64,000 nt of DNA from Aureliella helgolandensis (GCF_007752135.1 NZ_CP036298.1:7928501-7992500); one strand, 5' to 3'. Positions 10,656 through 19,187 are shown, counted from the first letter of the stretch. The notes: a model not told the origin generated them from the letters alone. A program made the numbers and translations.

Positions 10656-10809
10656 GTCGAGCGACCACCCTACCCCGCCGCCAATCCCTTCCGTGCAACA
10701 CCCAGTGCCGGAAGGAGAATGCCGGAGGGCGTGGGGTCGATACGCTTCAGAACCTAGAGTTTTGACGCTCTTCCTAACAACAGATAGCCACTAGTAAATA
10801 AAATTCACT

Positions 10810-11715
10810 ATGAGCGCAAAGAACCGCGGCGACCGCATCCAACAATTACACAAAGTCGTGACGAAGCATTATACGGCTGTCCCACCCGCGGAAGACCGCT
10901 CCGTGCTGGAGCACTTGGTCTACGCCTGCTGCCTCGAAAGTGCGACTTACGAGGCCGCCGATGAGGCGTTCAATCGGCTCCGAGAGTGCTCGTCAAGCGA
11001 CTGGAATGACGTTCGCGTTACGACCATCACCGAGCTGCGAGAATACCTGCACAATCTCCCCAACCCAGCCGTAGCAGCCCAACACATCAAGAAGAACCTG
11101 CAGTCCCTGTTCGAAACCCGCTACAGTTTCGACATTGATGACATGGTCAAAATGAACTTGGGAAAGGCCGTACAAGAGCTCGAAAACCTAGGTGGCGTTT
11201 CCAAATTTGTACTGGGCTTCGTAACGCAAAATGCTTTGGGCGGACACGCTATCCCGGTAAACCAAAGCATCATGAACATCCTGCTAGCGACCGAAATCGT
11301 TAACGAGGCGGAGGCGGCCAAGGGCCAAGCCCCAGGGCTCGAACGCACCGTCCCTAAGACTAAGGGAGCTGCTTTCGCCTCCTGCTTGCACCAGTTCGCG
11401 ATCGCCGTAGCTCAGGGCTCCGATCCCAAACTAACCAACGCCGTTCTCAAGGAATGTGGTGCAACAGCTGCCCGGATCGATGCCCTCGACCCCAAAGCGA
11501 GCTCCCCACCTCCCTCCAAGCCCGCCAAGAAGAAAGTAGCGCCCAAAAAGGCCGCTGCCAAGGAGGATTCCCCTACCGCGGAAGCCGCCAGCAAACCTGC
11601 CGCCAAGCCAAGCAGCAAGAAGACTGCGGCCAAAAAGCCAGCAGCGGCCAAGAAAGCCACCAAAGAGGCGGACAGCTCTGCAACCACCAAGAGTTCGAAA
11701 CGCAAGCCTCGCTAA
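10810..11715 (+). CDS. Endonuclease III-like (HhH-GPD fold) protein with lysine/alanine-rich histone H1-like tail
   Basis: Residues 1-225 of this 301-residue protein resemble the HhH-GPD fold of endonuclease III: a helical start, then a helix-hairpin-helix-like segment (ENLGGVSKFVLGF) and a following GGHAIPVNQSIMNILLATEIV. In endonuclease III the catalytic Lys lies in LPGVGRKTA and the catalytic Asp in VDTH. At these places I read Phe and Asn, and no C-terminal iron-sulfur cysteine set is present, so glycosylase activity is doubtful. Residues 227-301 are a Lys/Ala/Pro tail with repeated AAKK and KKA units, like histone H1 tails. A non-catalytic DNA-binding or architectural role is inferred. 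Fold assignment is by eye and uncertain. It lies alone between rbfA and the yebC-family gene. Confidence 0.6.
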   Translation: MSAKNRGDRIQQLHKVVTKHYTAVPPAEDRSVLEHLVYACCLESATYEAADEAFNRLRECSSSDWNDVRVTTITELREYLHNLPNPAVAAQHIKKNLQSLFETRYSFDIDDMVKMNLGKAVQELENLGGVSKFVLGFVTQNALGGHAIPVNQSIMNILLATEIVNEAEAAKGQAPGLERTVPKTKGAAFASCLHQFAIAVAQGSDPKLTNAVLKECGATAARIDALDPKASSPPPSKPAKKKVAPKKAAAKEDSPTAEAASKPAAKPSSKKTAAKKPAAAKKATKEADSSATTKSSKRKPR

Positions 11716-11879
11716 CGCTTGAGCCACCTCGGACAGCGGGGCTAGCTGGAGGGGACGAGGTTGCAAGTCCCATGGTTTATCACGCTGACACCTGGTCTCG
11801 CCCATGGCCCTGGTAACTAAACTGAGACAAAGCGCTAGTACAACTTCTGAACTCTCTTCTGCATTAACGGTAACACGAG

Positions 11880-12632
11880 ATGGCGGGTCATTCGCACTGG
11901 GCCGGGATTAAACATAAAAAAGCCCTAGTAGACAGCAAACGCAGTAAACTGTGGTCCAAGCTCTCCAAAGCCATCATCATCGCCGCCAAGCTGGGCGGTG
12001 GTGATCCCGATGGCAACGTCCGACTCCGCACCGCTATCCAAGAGGCCAAATCGCTCAGCCTCCCCAAAGAGAATATCGAACGTGCCATCAAAAAGGGTAC
12101 CGGAGAAATCGATGGCGGGAATGTTGAAGAAATTCTCTACGAAGGCTACGGTCCAGCCGGCGTCGCCATCATGTGCGACATCATGACGGACAATCGCAAT
12201 CGCACGGCACCAGAGGTCCGCAAGATCTTTGACGTGAGCGGTGGCAGCCTGGGCAGCACCGGCTGCGTGGCTTACATCTTCGAACGCAAAGGCTTGATCA
12301 TTATCGACCTGGCCGCCGGCGATGAAGAACAGATCACTGAAATTGCTCTCGAGCACGATGCCCTGGATGTGCTCAACATCCACGGAAAAATGGAGATCTA
12401 CACGCCCCCTGAATTGCTAACCCAGGTCGCTACAGCCTACCAGGACGCAGACATAGCCATGGAACTCAGCGAGGTCACTCGCATTCCCACCAACACGGTA
12501 GAAGTCGACGCCGACGTCGCTGCCACAGTTCTGAAGCTGCTCGAAACACTCGAAGATCATGATGATGTGCAAAACGTCTCCACCAATCTCGATTTCTCCT
12601 GCCCGTCGGTAGCTGCCCTCCTCAACGACTAA
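11880..12632 (+). CDS. YebC/PmpR-family DNA-binding regulatory protein
   Basis: The family N-terminus AGHSHWAGIKHKKALVDSKR and the motif SLPKENIERAIKKGTGE (residues 60-78) identify this 250-residue product, which matches the usual length. The central GYGPAGVAIMCDIMTDNRNRT and VRKIFDVSGGSLGSTGCVAYIF are also conserved. YebC-type proteins were described as transcription regulators. Some members were later shown to relieve ribosome stalling on difficult sequences, and the two roles cannot be told apart here. It starts at ATG 11880, is preceded by 164 bases with no gene and followed by a 365-base spacer, so it is probably monocistronic. Confidence 0.95.
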   Translation: MAGHSHWAGIKHKKALVDSKRSKLWSKLSKAIIIAAKLGGGDPDGNVRLRTAIQEAKSLSLPKENIERAIKKGTGEIDGGNVEEILYEGYGPAGVAIMCDIMTDNRNRTAPEVRKIFDVSGGSLGSTGCVAYIFERKGLIIIDLAAGDEEQITEIALEHDALDVLNIHGKMEIYTPPELLTQVATAYQDADIAMELSEVTRIPTNTVEVDADVAATVLKLLETLEDHDDVQNVSTNLDFSCPSVAALLND

Positions 12633-12997
12633 TGCCTGCACCGCGACGCGAGTGACAACCGTCCACCACCTTTTTGCGGGTTGAATCGGACACTCCCAAA
12701 ATGCGGATTATGCGATCTGCAAATTCGTGTCTAGCCAGAGAACGCATCGCTCTCCATCCCTCTTGGGAACCTTCTCAACTCGGTCGCGGGGTTCTCCTTA
12801 ACAAATCAATGCTTCCTTACGAATTCTGAAATCACTAGCGATTCTTCTTCATAAATCATTAATATCTTTGACGTGCTTCCTATTTGAAATCGGTGCTAAA
12901 TTTTGGGCCATTGAAGGAATGAAGTTGAGAGCCACGCCTTCAGTGACTCTCCTTTCCTTCTGCACCCCTCCCTTAGTTACATTTAGGAACATCGCAA
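12633..12997 (+). other. Intergenic region upstream of the DUF1559 prepilin-like gene
   Basis: The right half (about 12820-12990) is AT-richer than its surroundings and may hold the promoter of the downstream gene. A TTGACG at 12868 has no acceptable -10 partner at normal spacing. TAGGA (12984-12988) is the likely ribosome-binding site for the GTG at 12998. No gene or RNA was recognised. Confidence 0.5.
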
Positions 12998-13957
12998 GTG
13001 TTAAAGTTGAACTCCGCGCGAGTTTGCCCTCGCCGCGCATTCACATTGGTAGAGCTGCTGGTCGTCATCGCCATCATTGGCATTCTGGTTGGCTTACTGC
13101 TTCCAGCAGTTCAAGCGGCTCGGGAAGCAGCCAGACGCATGCAGTGCACTAACAACCTCAAACAAATCGGATTGGCTTTTCATAATTTCCAGGACGCCAA
13201 CGGAAAGCTCCCCACGGGAGCTCGCGACGGGAAAGACTCAGCCTTCACCTGCTGCAATGCGACCACCGTTTCAGGCTGGAGCTGGAGCTACAAGATTCTC
13301 CCCTACATCGAGCAAGGCAATGTTTACAACCTGGCCGATGACAACGACTACGGCAATACCCAAAACCTCGTCGCCCGCGCGATTATCCCATCGTACACTT
13401 GCCCTTCCCGTCGCAATGCTCAACTCTGGGGATCGACTCCCTACTTCCGTAGCGACTATGCCGGCAATGCAGGCGAGCGAGTTGGCGGCGGCTCCGATTC
13501 AATCAGCATCGGCAAGCGAGGTGTCGTCGTTCGCACCGAGTCCAACCTCGACATACGACTTGAACAGATCAAAGACGGTACTTCGAACACGATTATGGTC
13601 GGCGAAAAAGCCCTGAACCCAGATCGTTACGGCTCGGACGGCGGAGACAACGAACGTTGGAATAATGCCGGCTGGGATGAAGACGTCATTCGCTGGGGAG
13701 CTGGAAGTGTATCAGGAGTTGAATATGGCATCCCACCGGTACAGGATCTCAACGCTCCTACCGACACTATCGCAGTCGTGGATGCAGGTGGTCGCAGTTG
13801 GACGAACTGGCACCCATTCTTCGGTTCATCGCACGCCGGTGGCTCCAACGCAGTCTTCGGCGACGGATCGGTCCGCTCGATCAGCTACAACATCGATGGA
13901 GAAACAATGCGACGCATCAGTATCGCCAACGACGGTATGCCAGTAGGCGAATTCTAG
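12998..13957 (+). CDS. DUF1559 prepilin-like (type II/IV pseudopilin-type) protein
   Basis: The 319-residue product carries a type IV prepilin signal, RRAFTLVELLVVIAIIGILVG, near residues 12-32. Cleavage would occur before the Phe, and Glu follows four residues later. After the helix (LLPAVQAAREAARRMQC) comes the DUF1559 hallmark NNLKQIGLAFHNFQDANGKLP. The domain ends with the typical GSSHAGGSNAVFGDGSVRSI. Such proteins form large paralogous families in planctomycetes; an extracellular pilus-like or surface role is assumed but not shown. The start is GTG at 12998 with TAGGA in front. A small lipoprotein gene follows 103 bases downstream, a common arrangement for this family. Confidence 0.93.
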   Translation: MLKLNSARVCPRRAFTLVELLVVIAIIGILVGLLLPAVQAAREAARRMQCTNNLKQIGLAFHNFQDANGKLPTGARDGKDSAFTCCNATTVSGWSWSYKILPYIEQGNVYNLADDNDYGNTQNLVARAIIPSYTCPSRRNAQLWGSTPYFRSDYAGNAGERVGGGSDSISIGKRGVVVRTESNLDIRLEQIKDGTSNTIMVGEKALNPDRYGSDGGDNERWNNAGWDEDVIRWGAGSVSGVEYGIPPVQDLNAPTDTIAVVDAGGRSWTNWHPFFGSSHAGGSNAVFGDGSVRSISYNIDGETMRRISIANDGMPVGEF

Positions 13958-14060
13958 CTCCCAGCCTCAAAACACATCCCGACTGGGTTGGCAGCTCCCC
14001 TTGCCCCTTCGCCGCCCAGCATTCGCTCACTTTGACACTCAACGAAGCTGACTACAGAAA

Positions 14061-14255
14061 ATGAAAAACACGACACCCTACTGCATCGGACTACTTCTCG
14101 CCGCGCTGACATTGTCCGGTTGCGGTGGCACGAGTACCGCTGCCACGAACGAGCTTCCTTCCGCTGAAGAAATCCAACGCAACGACGACGCCATCGAAGA
14201 TTCGGAGTCTGCATTTCGGAAGCAACAAGCAGCAGAAGCCAAGCGAAATCGGTAA
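14061..14255 (+). CDS. Small lipoprotein downstream of DUF1559 gene
   Basis: This 64-residue protein has a short basic start, a hydrophobic stretch and a strong lipobox (LSGC, with the lipidated Cys at residue 21), followed by a Gly/Ser/Thr linker. The rest is a charged Glu/Asp/Gln/Lys-rich segment likely to be helical. The product would be anchored in a membrane facing the periplasm. Small lipoproteins of this shape commonly sit just after DUF1559 genes in planctomycetes. No specific function is known. An intrinsic terminator lies 34 bases after the stop codon. Confidence 0.8.
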   Translation: MKNTTPYCIGLLLAALTLSGCGGTSTAATNELPSAEEIQRNDDAIEDSESAFRKQQAAEAKRNR

Positions 14256-14288
14256 AACGCCCTCGAACGCTTAACGCGAACCTCAACA

Positions 14289-14328
14289 ACAAACCGCAGT
14301 GACCTGTCACTGCGGTTTGTCTTGTTTT
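14289..14328 (+). terminator. Intrinsic terminator after the DUF1559-lipoprotein pair
   Basis: A perfect 15-bp inverted repeat (14289-14303 with 14306-14320, written loop CT, so the closing pairs open) is followed by CTTGTTTT. It lies between convergent genes. The opposite strand has a weaker T-rich flank, so it might also stop leuA transcripts. Confidence 0.9.
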
Positions 14329-14414
14329 AGGGTCCCCCGGTTGCCTGAGACAACTCGATGCTTGCCCGAAGACCCAAGCACCAACCAGAGCGTCTAGACC
14401 GTAGCATGTAGATG

Positions 14415-16094
14415 TTAGCGCTTGGACGTAGCATCGCGACTGAGCCCTAGGCAGCGGTTGATGGCAGCAACCAATCCAAGAATGGAGGCTTTCGTCAATG
14501 AGCGATGTTGGCCGACGCCATACAGCTCGGTTCCCTCTGGAGTCTTCAGCAAAATGTAAGCAGCAGCGGAACTCCCGCTTCCTGCCTCCATGGCATGCTC
14601 TTGGTAATCCTGAATATCATAGGCTAAACCAAATTTCTCGGTCAGAGCGTGCACCAATGCATCGAGCGGGCCATTCCCCTGCCCTACCACTTCATGCGCA
14701 ACCCCTTGATATTCGATCGAAAATTGAAACATCTCCTGATCCTCCAGATCGCATTCCAGAGGCTTATGCGATCGATAGACCAATTCCGCTGGAGGCGACA
14801 CATAGGTTTCGAGAAATTTCTTCCCCACTTCCCTAGCCGGCATTTCCTGCCCAGTAGAGTCAGTAGCTTGTTGCACCACCTGGCTAAAGGCTACTTGCAG
14901 CCGACGCGGTAGCCGGAAGCCCAATTCATTTTCGACCAGATAGGCCACGCCTCCCTTGCCCGATTGCGAGTTGACGCGAATGATCGGGTCATATTGTCGG
15001 CCAATGTCCGCCGGGTCTATCGTCAGGTAGGGAACTTCGAACTGCTCTTGCCCAGATTCCTTCATCGCGTCGTAACCCTTCTTAATCGCATCCTGGTGCG
15101 ATCCCGAAAAGGCGGTAAACACGAGATCTCCGGCGTAGGGTGTCCGTTCATGAACCTTCAGCTCGGTGCAGAACTCCGCTACCCGACGGACCTCTTTGAT
15201 ATTCGAAAAATCCAACCCAGAGTCGATGCCTTGAGTCGTAAGATTCAACGCCATCGTCACGATATCCAAGTTTCCCGTGCGTTCACCATTTCCGAACAGA
15301 GTTCCCTCCACACGGTCGGCTCCGGCCAATAGAGCCAGCTCAGACGCTGCGACTCCAGTTCCGCGGTCGTTGTGCGTATGCAATGAGATGATGGCCCGGT
15401 CGCGGAACTTGAACAACCGACAGAACAATTCAATTTGATCCGCGTACACATTCGGAGTTGCCAACTCGACCGTCGAGGGCAGATTGATAATGGTTTTATT
15501 CTCAATCGTCGGCTGCCAAACGTTGCAAACCGCATCGCAAATTTCTACGGAGAAGTCGATCTCCGTCCCGGTAAAGCTCTCGGGCGAGTACTGGTAGCGC
15601 ACTCGACCATCGCTTACCTGGGAAGCCAACTCATGGATCCGGGTCGCCCCATCGACAGCCAACTTCGTGATCTCAGCTTTATCTGCACGAAAGACAACTC
15701 GCCGCTGCAAGGTCGATGTCGAATTGTACAAATGCACAATCGCATTCTTCGCTCCAGCTATGGCCTCAAAGGTTCGCTCGATCAGTTGCGGCCGCGCCTG
15801 CGTCAGAACCTGGATGGTCACGTCATCCGGAATCAGCTGCTGCTCGATCAGCTCCCGTAGAAAACTAAAATCGGTTTCCGAAGCGGCGGGAAAACCAACC
15901 TCAATCTCCTTGAAACCAATGCGGAGAAGCGTCTTGAACAATTCCATTTTCTTGGCCGGCCCCATCGGGTTGATGAGCGCCTGATTCCCATCGCGCAAAT
16001 CGACGGAACACCACACGGGCGCGTGGCGGATCGTTTGATTGGGCCACGTACGATCTGGCAGACTCAGTGGCTGAAATGGAACGTATTTAGGCAC
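14415..16094 (-). CDS. leuA: 2-isopropylmalate synthase (type 2 LeuA)
   Basis: LeuA condenses acetyl-CoA with 2-oxoisovalerate, the committed step of leucine synthesis. The 559-residue product has the HMGL-like TIM barrel with the metal/substrate motif SVDLRDGNQAL (about residues 31-41), HTHNDRGTG (near 242) and GNGERTGNLDIV. The C-terminal allosteric LeuA dimer domain starts near residue 420 and includes ECDLEDQEMFQFSIEY. The N-terminus YVPFQPLSLPDRTWP and the length are those of the actinobacterial type-2 enzyme rather than the E. coli type (523 residues). The start is GTG at 16094, preceded by AGAGGAT. Upstream on the same strand lie a Leu-rich leader ORF and an intrinsic terminator, pointing to attenuation by charged tRNA-Leu. 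Confidence 0.97.
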   Translation of the reverse strand: MPKYVPFQPLSLPDRTWPNQTIRHAPVWCSVDLRDGNQALINPMGPAKKMELFKTLLRIGFKEIEVGFPAASETDFSFLRELIEQQLIPDDVTIQVLTQARPQLIERTFEAIAGAKNAIVHLYNSTSTLQRRVVFRADKAEITKLAVDGATRIHELASQVSDGRVRYQYSPESFTGTEIDFSVEICDAVCNVWQPTIENKTIINLPSTVELATPNVYADQIELFCRLFKFRDRAIISLHTHNDRGTGVAASELALLAGADRVEGTLFGNGERTGNLDIVTMALNLTTQGIDSGLDFSNIKEVRRVAEFCTELKVHERTPYAGDLVFTAFSGSHQDAIKKGYDAMKESGQEQFEVPYLTIDPADIGRQYDPIIRVNSQSGKGGVAYLVENELGFRLPRRLQVAFSQVVQQATDSTGQEMPAREVGKKFLETYVSPPAELVYRSHKPLECDLEDQEMFQFSIEYQGVAHEVVGQGNGPLDALVHALTEKFGLAYDIQDYQEHAMEAGSGSSAAAYILLKTPEGTELYGVGQHRSLTKASILGLVAAINRCLGLSRDATSKR

Positions 16095-16126
16095 GATGAT
16101 CCTCTAATTCTCATGAAAAATTGACG

Positions 16127-16162
16127 AAAAAAAACCCCGAAGCTCGACTCGAGCTTCGGGGT
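16127..16162 (-). terminator. Attenuator terminator in the leuA leader
   Basis: Read on the - strand, ACCCCGAAGCT (16162-16152) and AGCTTCGGGGT (16144-16134) form an 11-bp GC-rich stem around CGAGTCG. It is followed directly by eight T residues (16134-16127). It lies 32 bases before the leuA start codon and 42 bases after the leader-peptide stop, so it would end transcription before leuA. Confidence 0.88.
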
Positions 16163-16204
16163 ATTAGTTGTTCTAAACTATCCGATTCTATGCAGATCGA
16201 ACCC

Positions 16205-16276
16205 CTACCGCTCGCAATCAGCGAGAGCTAGCAAAGCAAGCCCGGAAAGGAGGAGGTTGGAGCTGGTGAAATTCAC
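16205..16276 (-). CDS. Leucine-rich leader peptide of leuA
   Basis: A 23-codon open frame starts with GTG at 16276 and ends with TAG at 16207-16205. Seven of the 23 residues are leucine: a run of three at residues 8-10, then residues 13, 15, 16 and 18. They are encoded by CTC, CTC, CTT, CTT, TTG, CTA and CTC. A GAAG element sits about nine bases upstream, and a stop codon in the same frame lies just before it. The end of the ORF can fold into a small hairpin (CTCGC/GCGAG, 16225-16211). The stop region contains GGGGT, which is complementary to the ACCCC at the base of the downstream terminator. This is the layout of ribosome-mediated attenuation. Translation has not been shown. Confidence 0.75.
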   Translation of the reverse strand: MNFTSSNLLLSGLALLALADCER

Positions 16277-16348
16277 GACAAAATCTTCGATTCAAGGGTT
16301 AGCCGGGTACCATGACAATCGGTGCATTCCAGGGTATCCACCAGAACA

Positions 16349-16376
16349 ATTATCGTCAAGACAATTTGTGGAGCAA
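16349..16376 (-). promoter_or_regulatory. Possible promoter of the leuA leader
   Basis: On the - strand TTGCTC (16376-16371) and GATAAT (16354-16349) are 16 bases apart. The -10 box matches the consensus at five of six positions, the -35 box poorly. An overlapping TTGACG (16358-16353) with TACCCT is an alternative. Either would give a transcript containing the leader ORF and terminator. Confidence 0.35.
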
Positions 16377-16398
16377 TAGCCCAAGTCGACAACTAATC

Positions 16399-16616
16399 GG
16401 AATCCGCCGCATAAGCAAGGAAGAGTCGTCGCCGCTACCAAGTGGTCCAAGAACTACCCTCACGGCAAAACTAAACGCGCTCCCCAAACCAGCAAACCAG
16501 TACGACCTAAAAAATTGCAACCCGCCGCGTAAGCAAGGAAGAATCGTCGCCGCTACCAAGTGGTCCGATGACGACCTCCACAGCAATGCTGAAAAGTTCC
16601 TAGTTCAACGACGCCT
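16399..16616 (+). repeat. Two diverged copies of the ~120-bp intergenic repeat
   Basis: Two units 118 bases apart (from 16399 and 16517) share CCGCCGC(A/G)TAAGCAAGGAAGA, CGTCGCCGCTACCAAGTGGTCC and flanking positions. They align along most of their length with the tandem units at 28801-29384 (for example GCAACCCGCCGCGTAAGCAA, CCTCCACAGCAA, GGCAAAACTAAACGCGCTC against AGCAAAACTCAAAACGCTC). An open frame of 143 codons (16312-16743) crosses both copies and overlaps the 3' end of pyk; I regard it as spurious. Confidence 0.8.
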
Positions 16617-16725
16617 CAAGGGATCGGCTTGGCCGGCAGCAGCAGCCAAGCTCAAGTCGATTGCCGACGGAGCCAAGTGGTTCACTCTCAAAAACTTTTC
16701 GGTAAACCACGTACGTGGATTCGAC

Positions 16726-18192
16726 TCAGGCGTCCTTCACTAGAGGATCGCCACTCACCTCATGCACCACAAGCAAATTGTGGGTATTGTTGATCACGCC
16801 AGTTCCCGTAACGAAGACGACATGATCGCCAACATTTAAGAAATGCTGCGCCCGCCCCCACTGAATCACCTCTTCGATCAACTTCCGAGGATCCTCAAAC
16901 GACTCGACCAAGTGGGGCATAATACCCCAAAACAGGCACATACGCCTGAGCGTGGCCAAATTACTACTCACACCTAAGGTCGGCACAAAATTGCGTTGTT
17001 TGGCTTTTACCCAAGCAGTTCCTCCAGAACGACTCGCCACGACAACCAACTTGGCATTGATGGCTTCCGCAATATTCGCCGCACTATGGGTCACAGCCGA
17101 AGTAATGGGATGCACCCGGTCGGACTTTCGGGCTCGCCCACCCGGCGGAGAGTCCTTTAACAGCTGTTCGGTATGGAGCATGATGCGATCCATCGTATCG
17201 ACCGCCAGCACCGGGTACTTTCCGATCGCCGTCTCGCCACTCAACATACATGCATCCGCACCGTCCAGAATCGCGTTAGCCACATCGCTTGCTTCTGCAC
17301 GCGTTGGCCGTGAATTTTCGTGCATGCTTTCTAGCATCTGCGTAGCGACAATCACGGGCTTCATTCTGTCTTTGCAGACTTGAATAATTCGCTTTTGGGC
17401 AACCGGGGTTTCGGCAACATCGATTTCGACCCCCAGGTCACCACGGGCTACCATGATTCCATCCGATGCTTCGACGATAGCCTCTAAGCATTCGAGTGCT
17501 TCGCGTTTCTCAATCTTGGCAATGACTAATGCAGTGGAGTCGAGGGATGCCAACAGATCCTTGAGCGATAAAACATCCTGAGGAGTGCGGACAAAGCTCA
17601 GACTGATAAAATCGATTTCATTGCGTGCCCCCCACATTGCATTTTCGATATCCTCTGGCCGCATGGATGAAACACTCAGAGTGACGCCAGGCAAATTCAC
17701 CCCTTGCCGACTCCGCACGGTACCAGCGGTCAACACCTTACAACCTGCAGTATCCTTTGTCTTCGACGTGACCAATAACGAGATGATTCCATCGGCGAGC
17801 ATGATGCGATCGCCAACTTTGACCTCATCGAGCAGCTTTCCGTAACTGCAACACAACTGATGGGGAAGTTCAGAAACGCTTCCGCGGACGAACTCAACCA
17901 CATCCCCCACTTCCAACTCTAGCGCTTCGACGGCCAGCTGGCCCAATCGAATTTTGGGCCCCGACAAGTCCAGCAACACAGCCACTGGAAAGTTGGTGAT
18001 TACCCGCACTTGTCGCACCATATCGAGGACCTTCTCGAAATCTGGTATCTTGCCGTGGCCGGTGTTGATCCGAAAGATGTCCACTCCATGCTCTACCAAC
18101 TCCACCAACTTCTCGACCGAGTTGCAGGCAGGTCCCACCGTGGCAACAATCTTGGTACGCGCTTCATTCAAATTGGGACGTGGAGCATCCAT
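16726..18192 (-). CDS. pyk: Pyruvate kinase
   Basis: Pyruvate kinase makes pyruvate and ATP from phosphoenolpyruvate in the last glycolytic step. The product (488 residues from the ATG at 18192) shows TKIVATVGPAC at the N-terminus, LDLSGPKIRLG and SLSFVRTPQDV. The catalytic-Lys motif is VIAKIEKREAL, the metal site MVARGDLGVE, and the AMP/phosphoregulatory side ATQMLESM with RAEASDVANAILDGADA and LSGETAIGKYPV. The first phosphate-binding motif reads RINTGHG where RxNxSHG is usual, a variant rather than a loss. A GTG at 18201 is in frame, but the ATG has the better-placed AGAAAG. It is divergent from the SDR gene, with a 167-base shared upstream region. Confidence 0.95.
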   Translation of the reverse strand: MDAPRPNLNEARTKIVATVGPACNSVEKLVELVEHGVDIFRINTGHGKIPDFEKVLDMVRQVRVITNFPVAVLLDLSGPKIRLGQLAVEALELEVGDVVEFVRGSVSELPHQLCCSYGKLLDEVKVGDRIMLADGIISLLVTSKTKDTAGCKVLTAGTVRSRQGVNLPGVTLSVSSMRPEDIENAMWGARNEIDFISLSFVRTPQDVLSLKDLLASLDSTALVIAKIEKREALECLEAIVEASDGIMVARGDLGVEIDVAETPVAQKRIIQVCKDRMKPVIVATQMLESMHENSRPTRAEASDVANAILDGADACMLSGETAIGKYPVLAVDTMDRIMLHTEQLLKDSPPGGRARKSDRVHPITSAVTHSAANIAEAINAKLVVVASRSGGTAWVKAKQRNFVPTLGVSSNLATLRRMCLFWGIMPHLVESFEDPRKLIEEVIQWGRAQHFLNVGDHVVFVTGTGVINNTHNLLVVHEVSGDPLVKDA

Positions 18193-18359
18193 AGAATTCA
18201 CTTTCTGGCTTTCTTTTCATCAAAACGAACCGATTCGCCGTACTGCTAGAACATCGTTTTAGTTCATTGGATTAAATTCATACAGTACGTCCTGCCCCCC
18301 GTCGCCCCCACTCTGCCTCCTCCCTCGTCACTCACTCCTCTCACCCCCCGAAGATTTCT

Positions 18360-19187
18360 ATGAATTCCAGTCCCTGGAAAGGAAAGACGGCGATAATCTG
18401 CGGTGCGTCTTCCGGCCTTGGACGGTCCCTAGCGTGCAATCTCGCACAACAATCCGCCAAACGACTCGTGCTGGTGGCGCGCACCCCCGAACCGCTGGCC
18501 AACCTAGCCAGGGATTTATCGCAGCGAGATCCCACCCTGAATATTTCGGTACATTCCCTCGATCTCCAGCATCGCGAGGAAGTGGAAGCACTGGTTGTGA
18601 AACTCAAGCAGCAGAACCTCCAAGCAGACATCGTGATTCAGGCCGCTGGCCTAAGCGACCGCGGAACCCTGCAAACCCTGTCCTCCAGCCGCCTGCAGGA
18701 ATTGCTCCAAGCCAACCTTTCTACAAGCCTCAACGCACTGCAGTGCTTCCAACCCCTCGTCACTTCCCCAGGTGGAGTGTTTGTCTTCATTGGCTCGCTT
18801 GCAAGCATCTTCACTCCACGCTTCATCGGAGGCTATGCCATCGCCAAACATGCCTTGGCGGGCATGGCTGGCCAAGCCCGAATGGAACTTGCCGAAGTCG
18901 GTGTCCATGTACTGTTAGCCTGTCCTGGTCCCATTGCACGGCCCGACGCGGGAACCCGATACAACGCACTCAGCCAGCCCTCTGATCTTCCGGACGCAGC
19001 TCTACAACCGGGTGGCGGCGCCAAGCTCAAGGGACTCGACGTCCGCAGACTTGCCCAAGACATTTTGCTTGCCGCCCACCGGCGACAACCGGAACTTATC
19101 CGTCCACGCAAAGCCAGACTGCTACACATCCTGTCCGCCATCTCTCCTCGCATTGGAGACTGGTACCTTCGCAAACAAACCAGTTAA
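18360..19187 (+). CDS. Short-chain dehydrogenase/reductase (SDR) family protein
   Basis: The 275-residue product has the classical SDR layout: a glycine-rich nucleotide-binding motif (CGASSGLGRSLA, residues 15-26), an Arg-containing VARTPEP region suited to NADP(H), IQAAGLSDRG at the NNAG position, the catalytic Ser in FIGSLASIFT, and the YAIAKHA (YxxxK) motif. It therefore should act as an NAD(P)-dependent oxidoreductase. The substrate cannot be told from sequence. The C-terminal KARLLHILSAISPRIGDWYLRK resembles SDRs that act on membrane lipids. The sulfatase gene starts 12 bases after its stop codon, so the two are probably co-transcribed. Confidence 0.9.
   Translation: MNSSPWKGKTAIICGASSGLGRSLACNLAQQSAKRLVLVARTPEPLANLARDLSQRDPTLNISVHSLDLQHREEVEALVVKLKQQNLQADIVIQAAGLSDRGTLQTLSSSRLQELLQANLSTSLNALQCFQPLVTSPGGVFVFIGSLASIFTPRFIGGYAIAKHALAGMAGQARMELAEVGVHVLLACPGPIARPDAGTRYNALSQPSDLPDAALQPGGGAKLKGLDVRRLAQDILLAAHRRQPELIRPRKARLLHILSAISPRIGDWYLRKQTS

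Noticed and set aside
10687-10715. Terminator after rbfA
   Set aside because: A 7-bp inverted repeat without a following T run.
12868-12902. Promoter with TTGACG before the DUF1559 gene
   Set aside because: The best -10 candidate (TAAATT) is 23 bases away, too far.
16312-16743. 143-codon open frame on the + strand beside leuA
   Set aside because: It is made of two non-coding repeat copies also found at 28.8 kb in another reading context, overlaps the 3' end of pyk, and has no ribosome-binding site.
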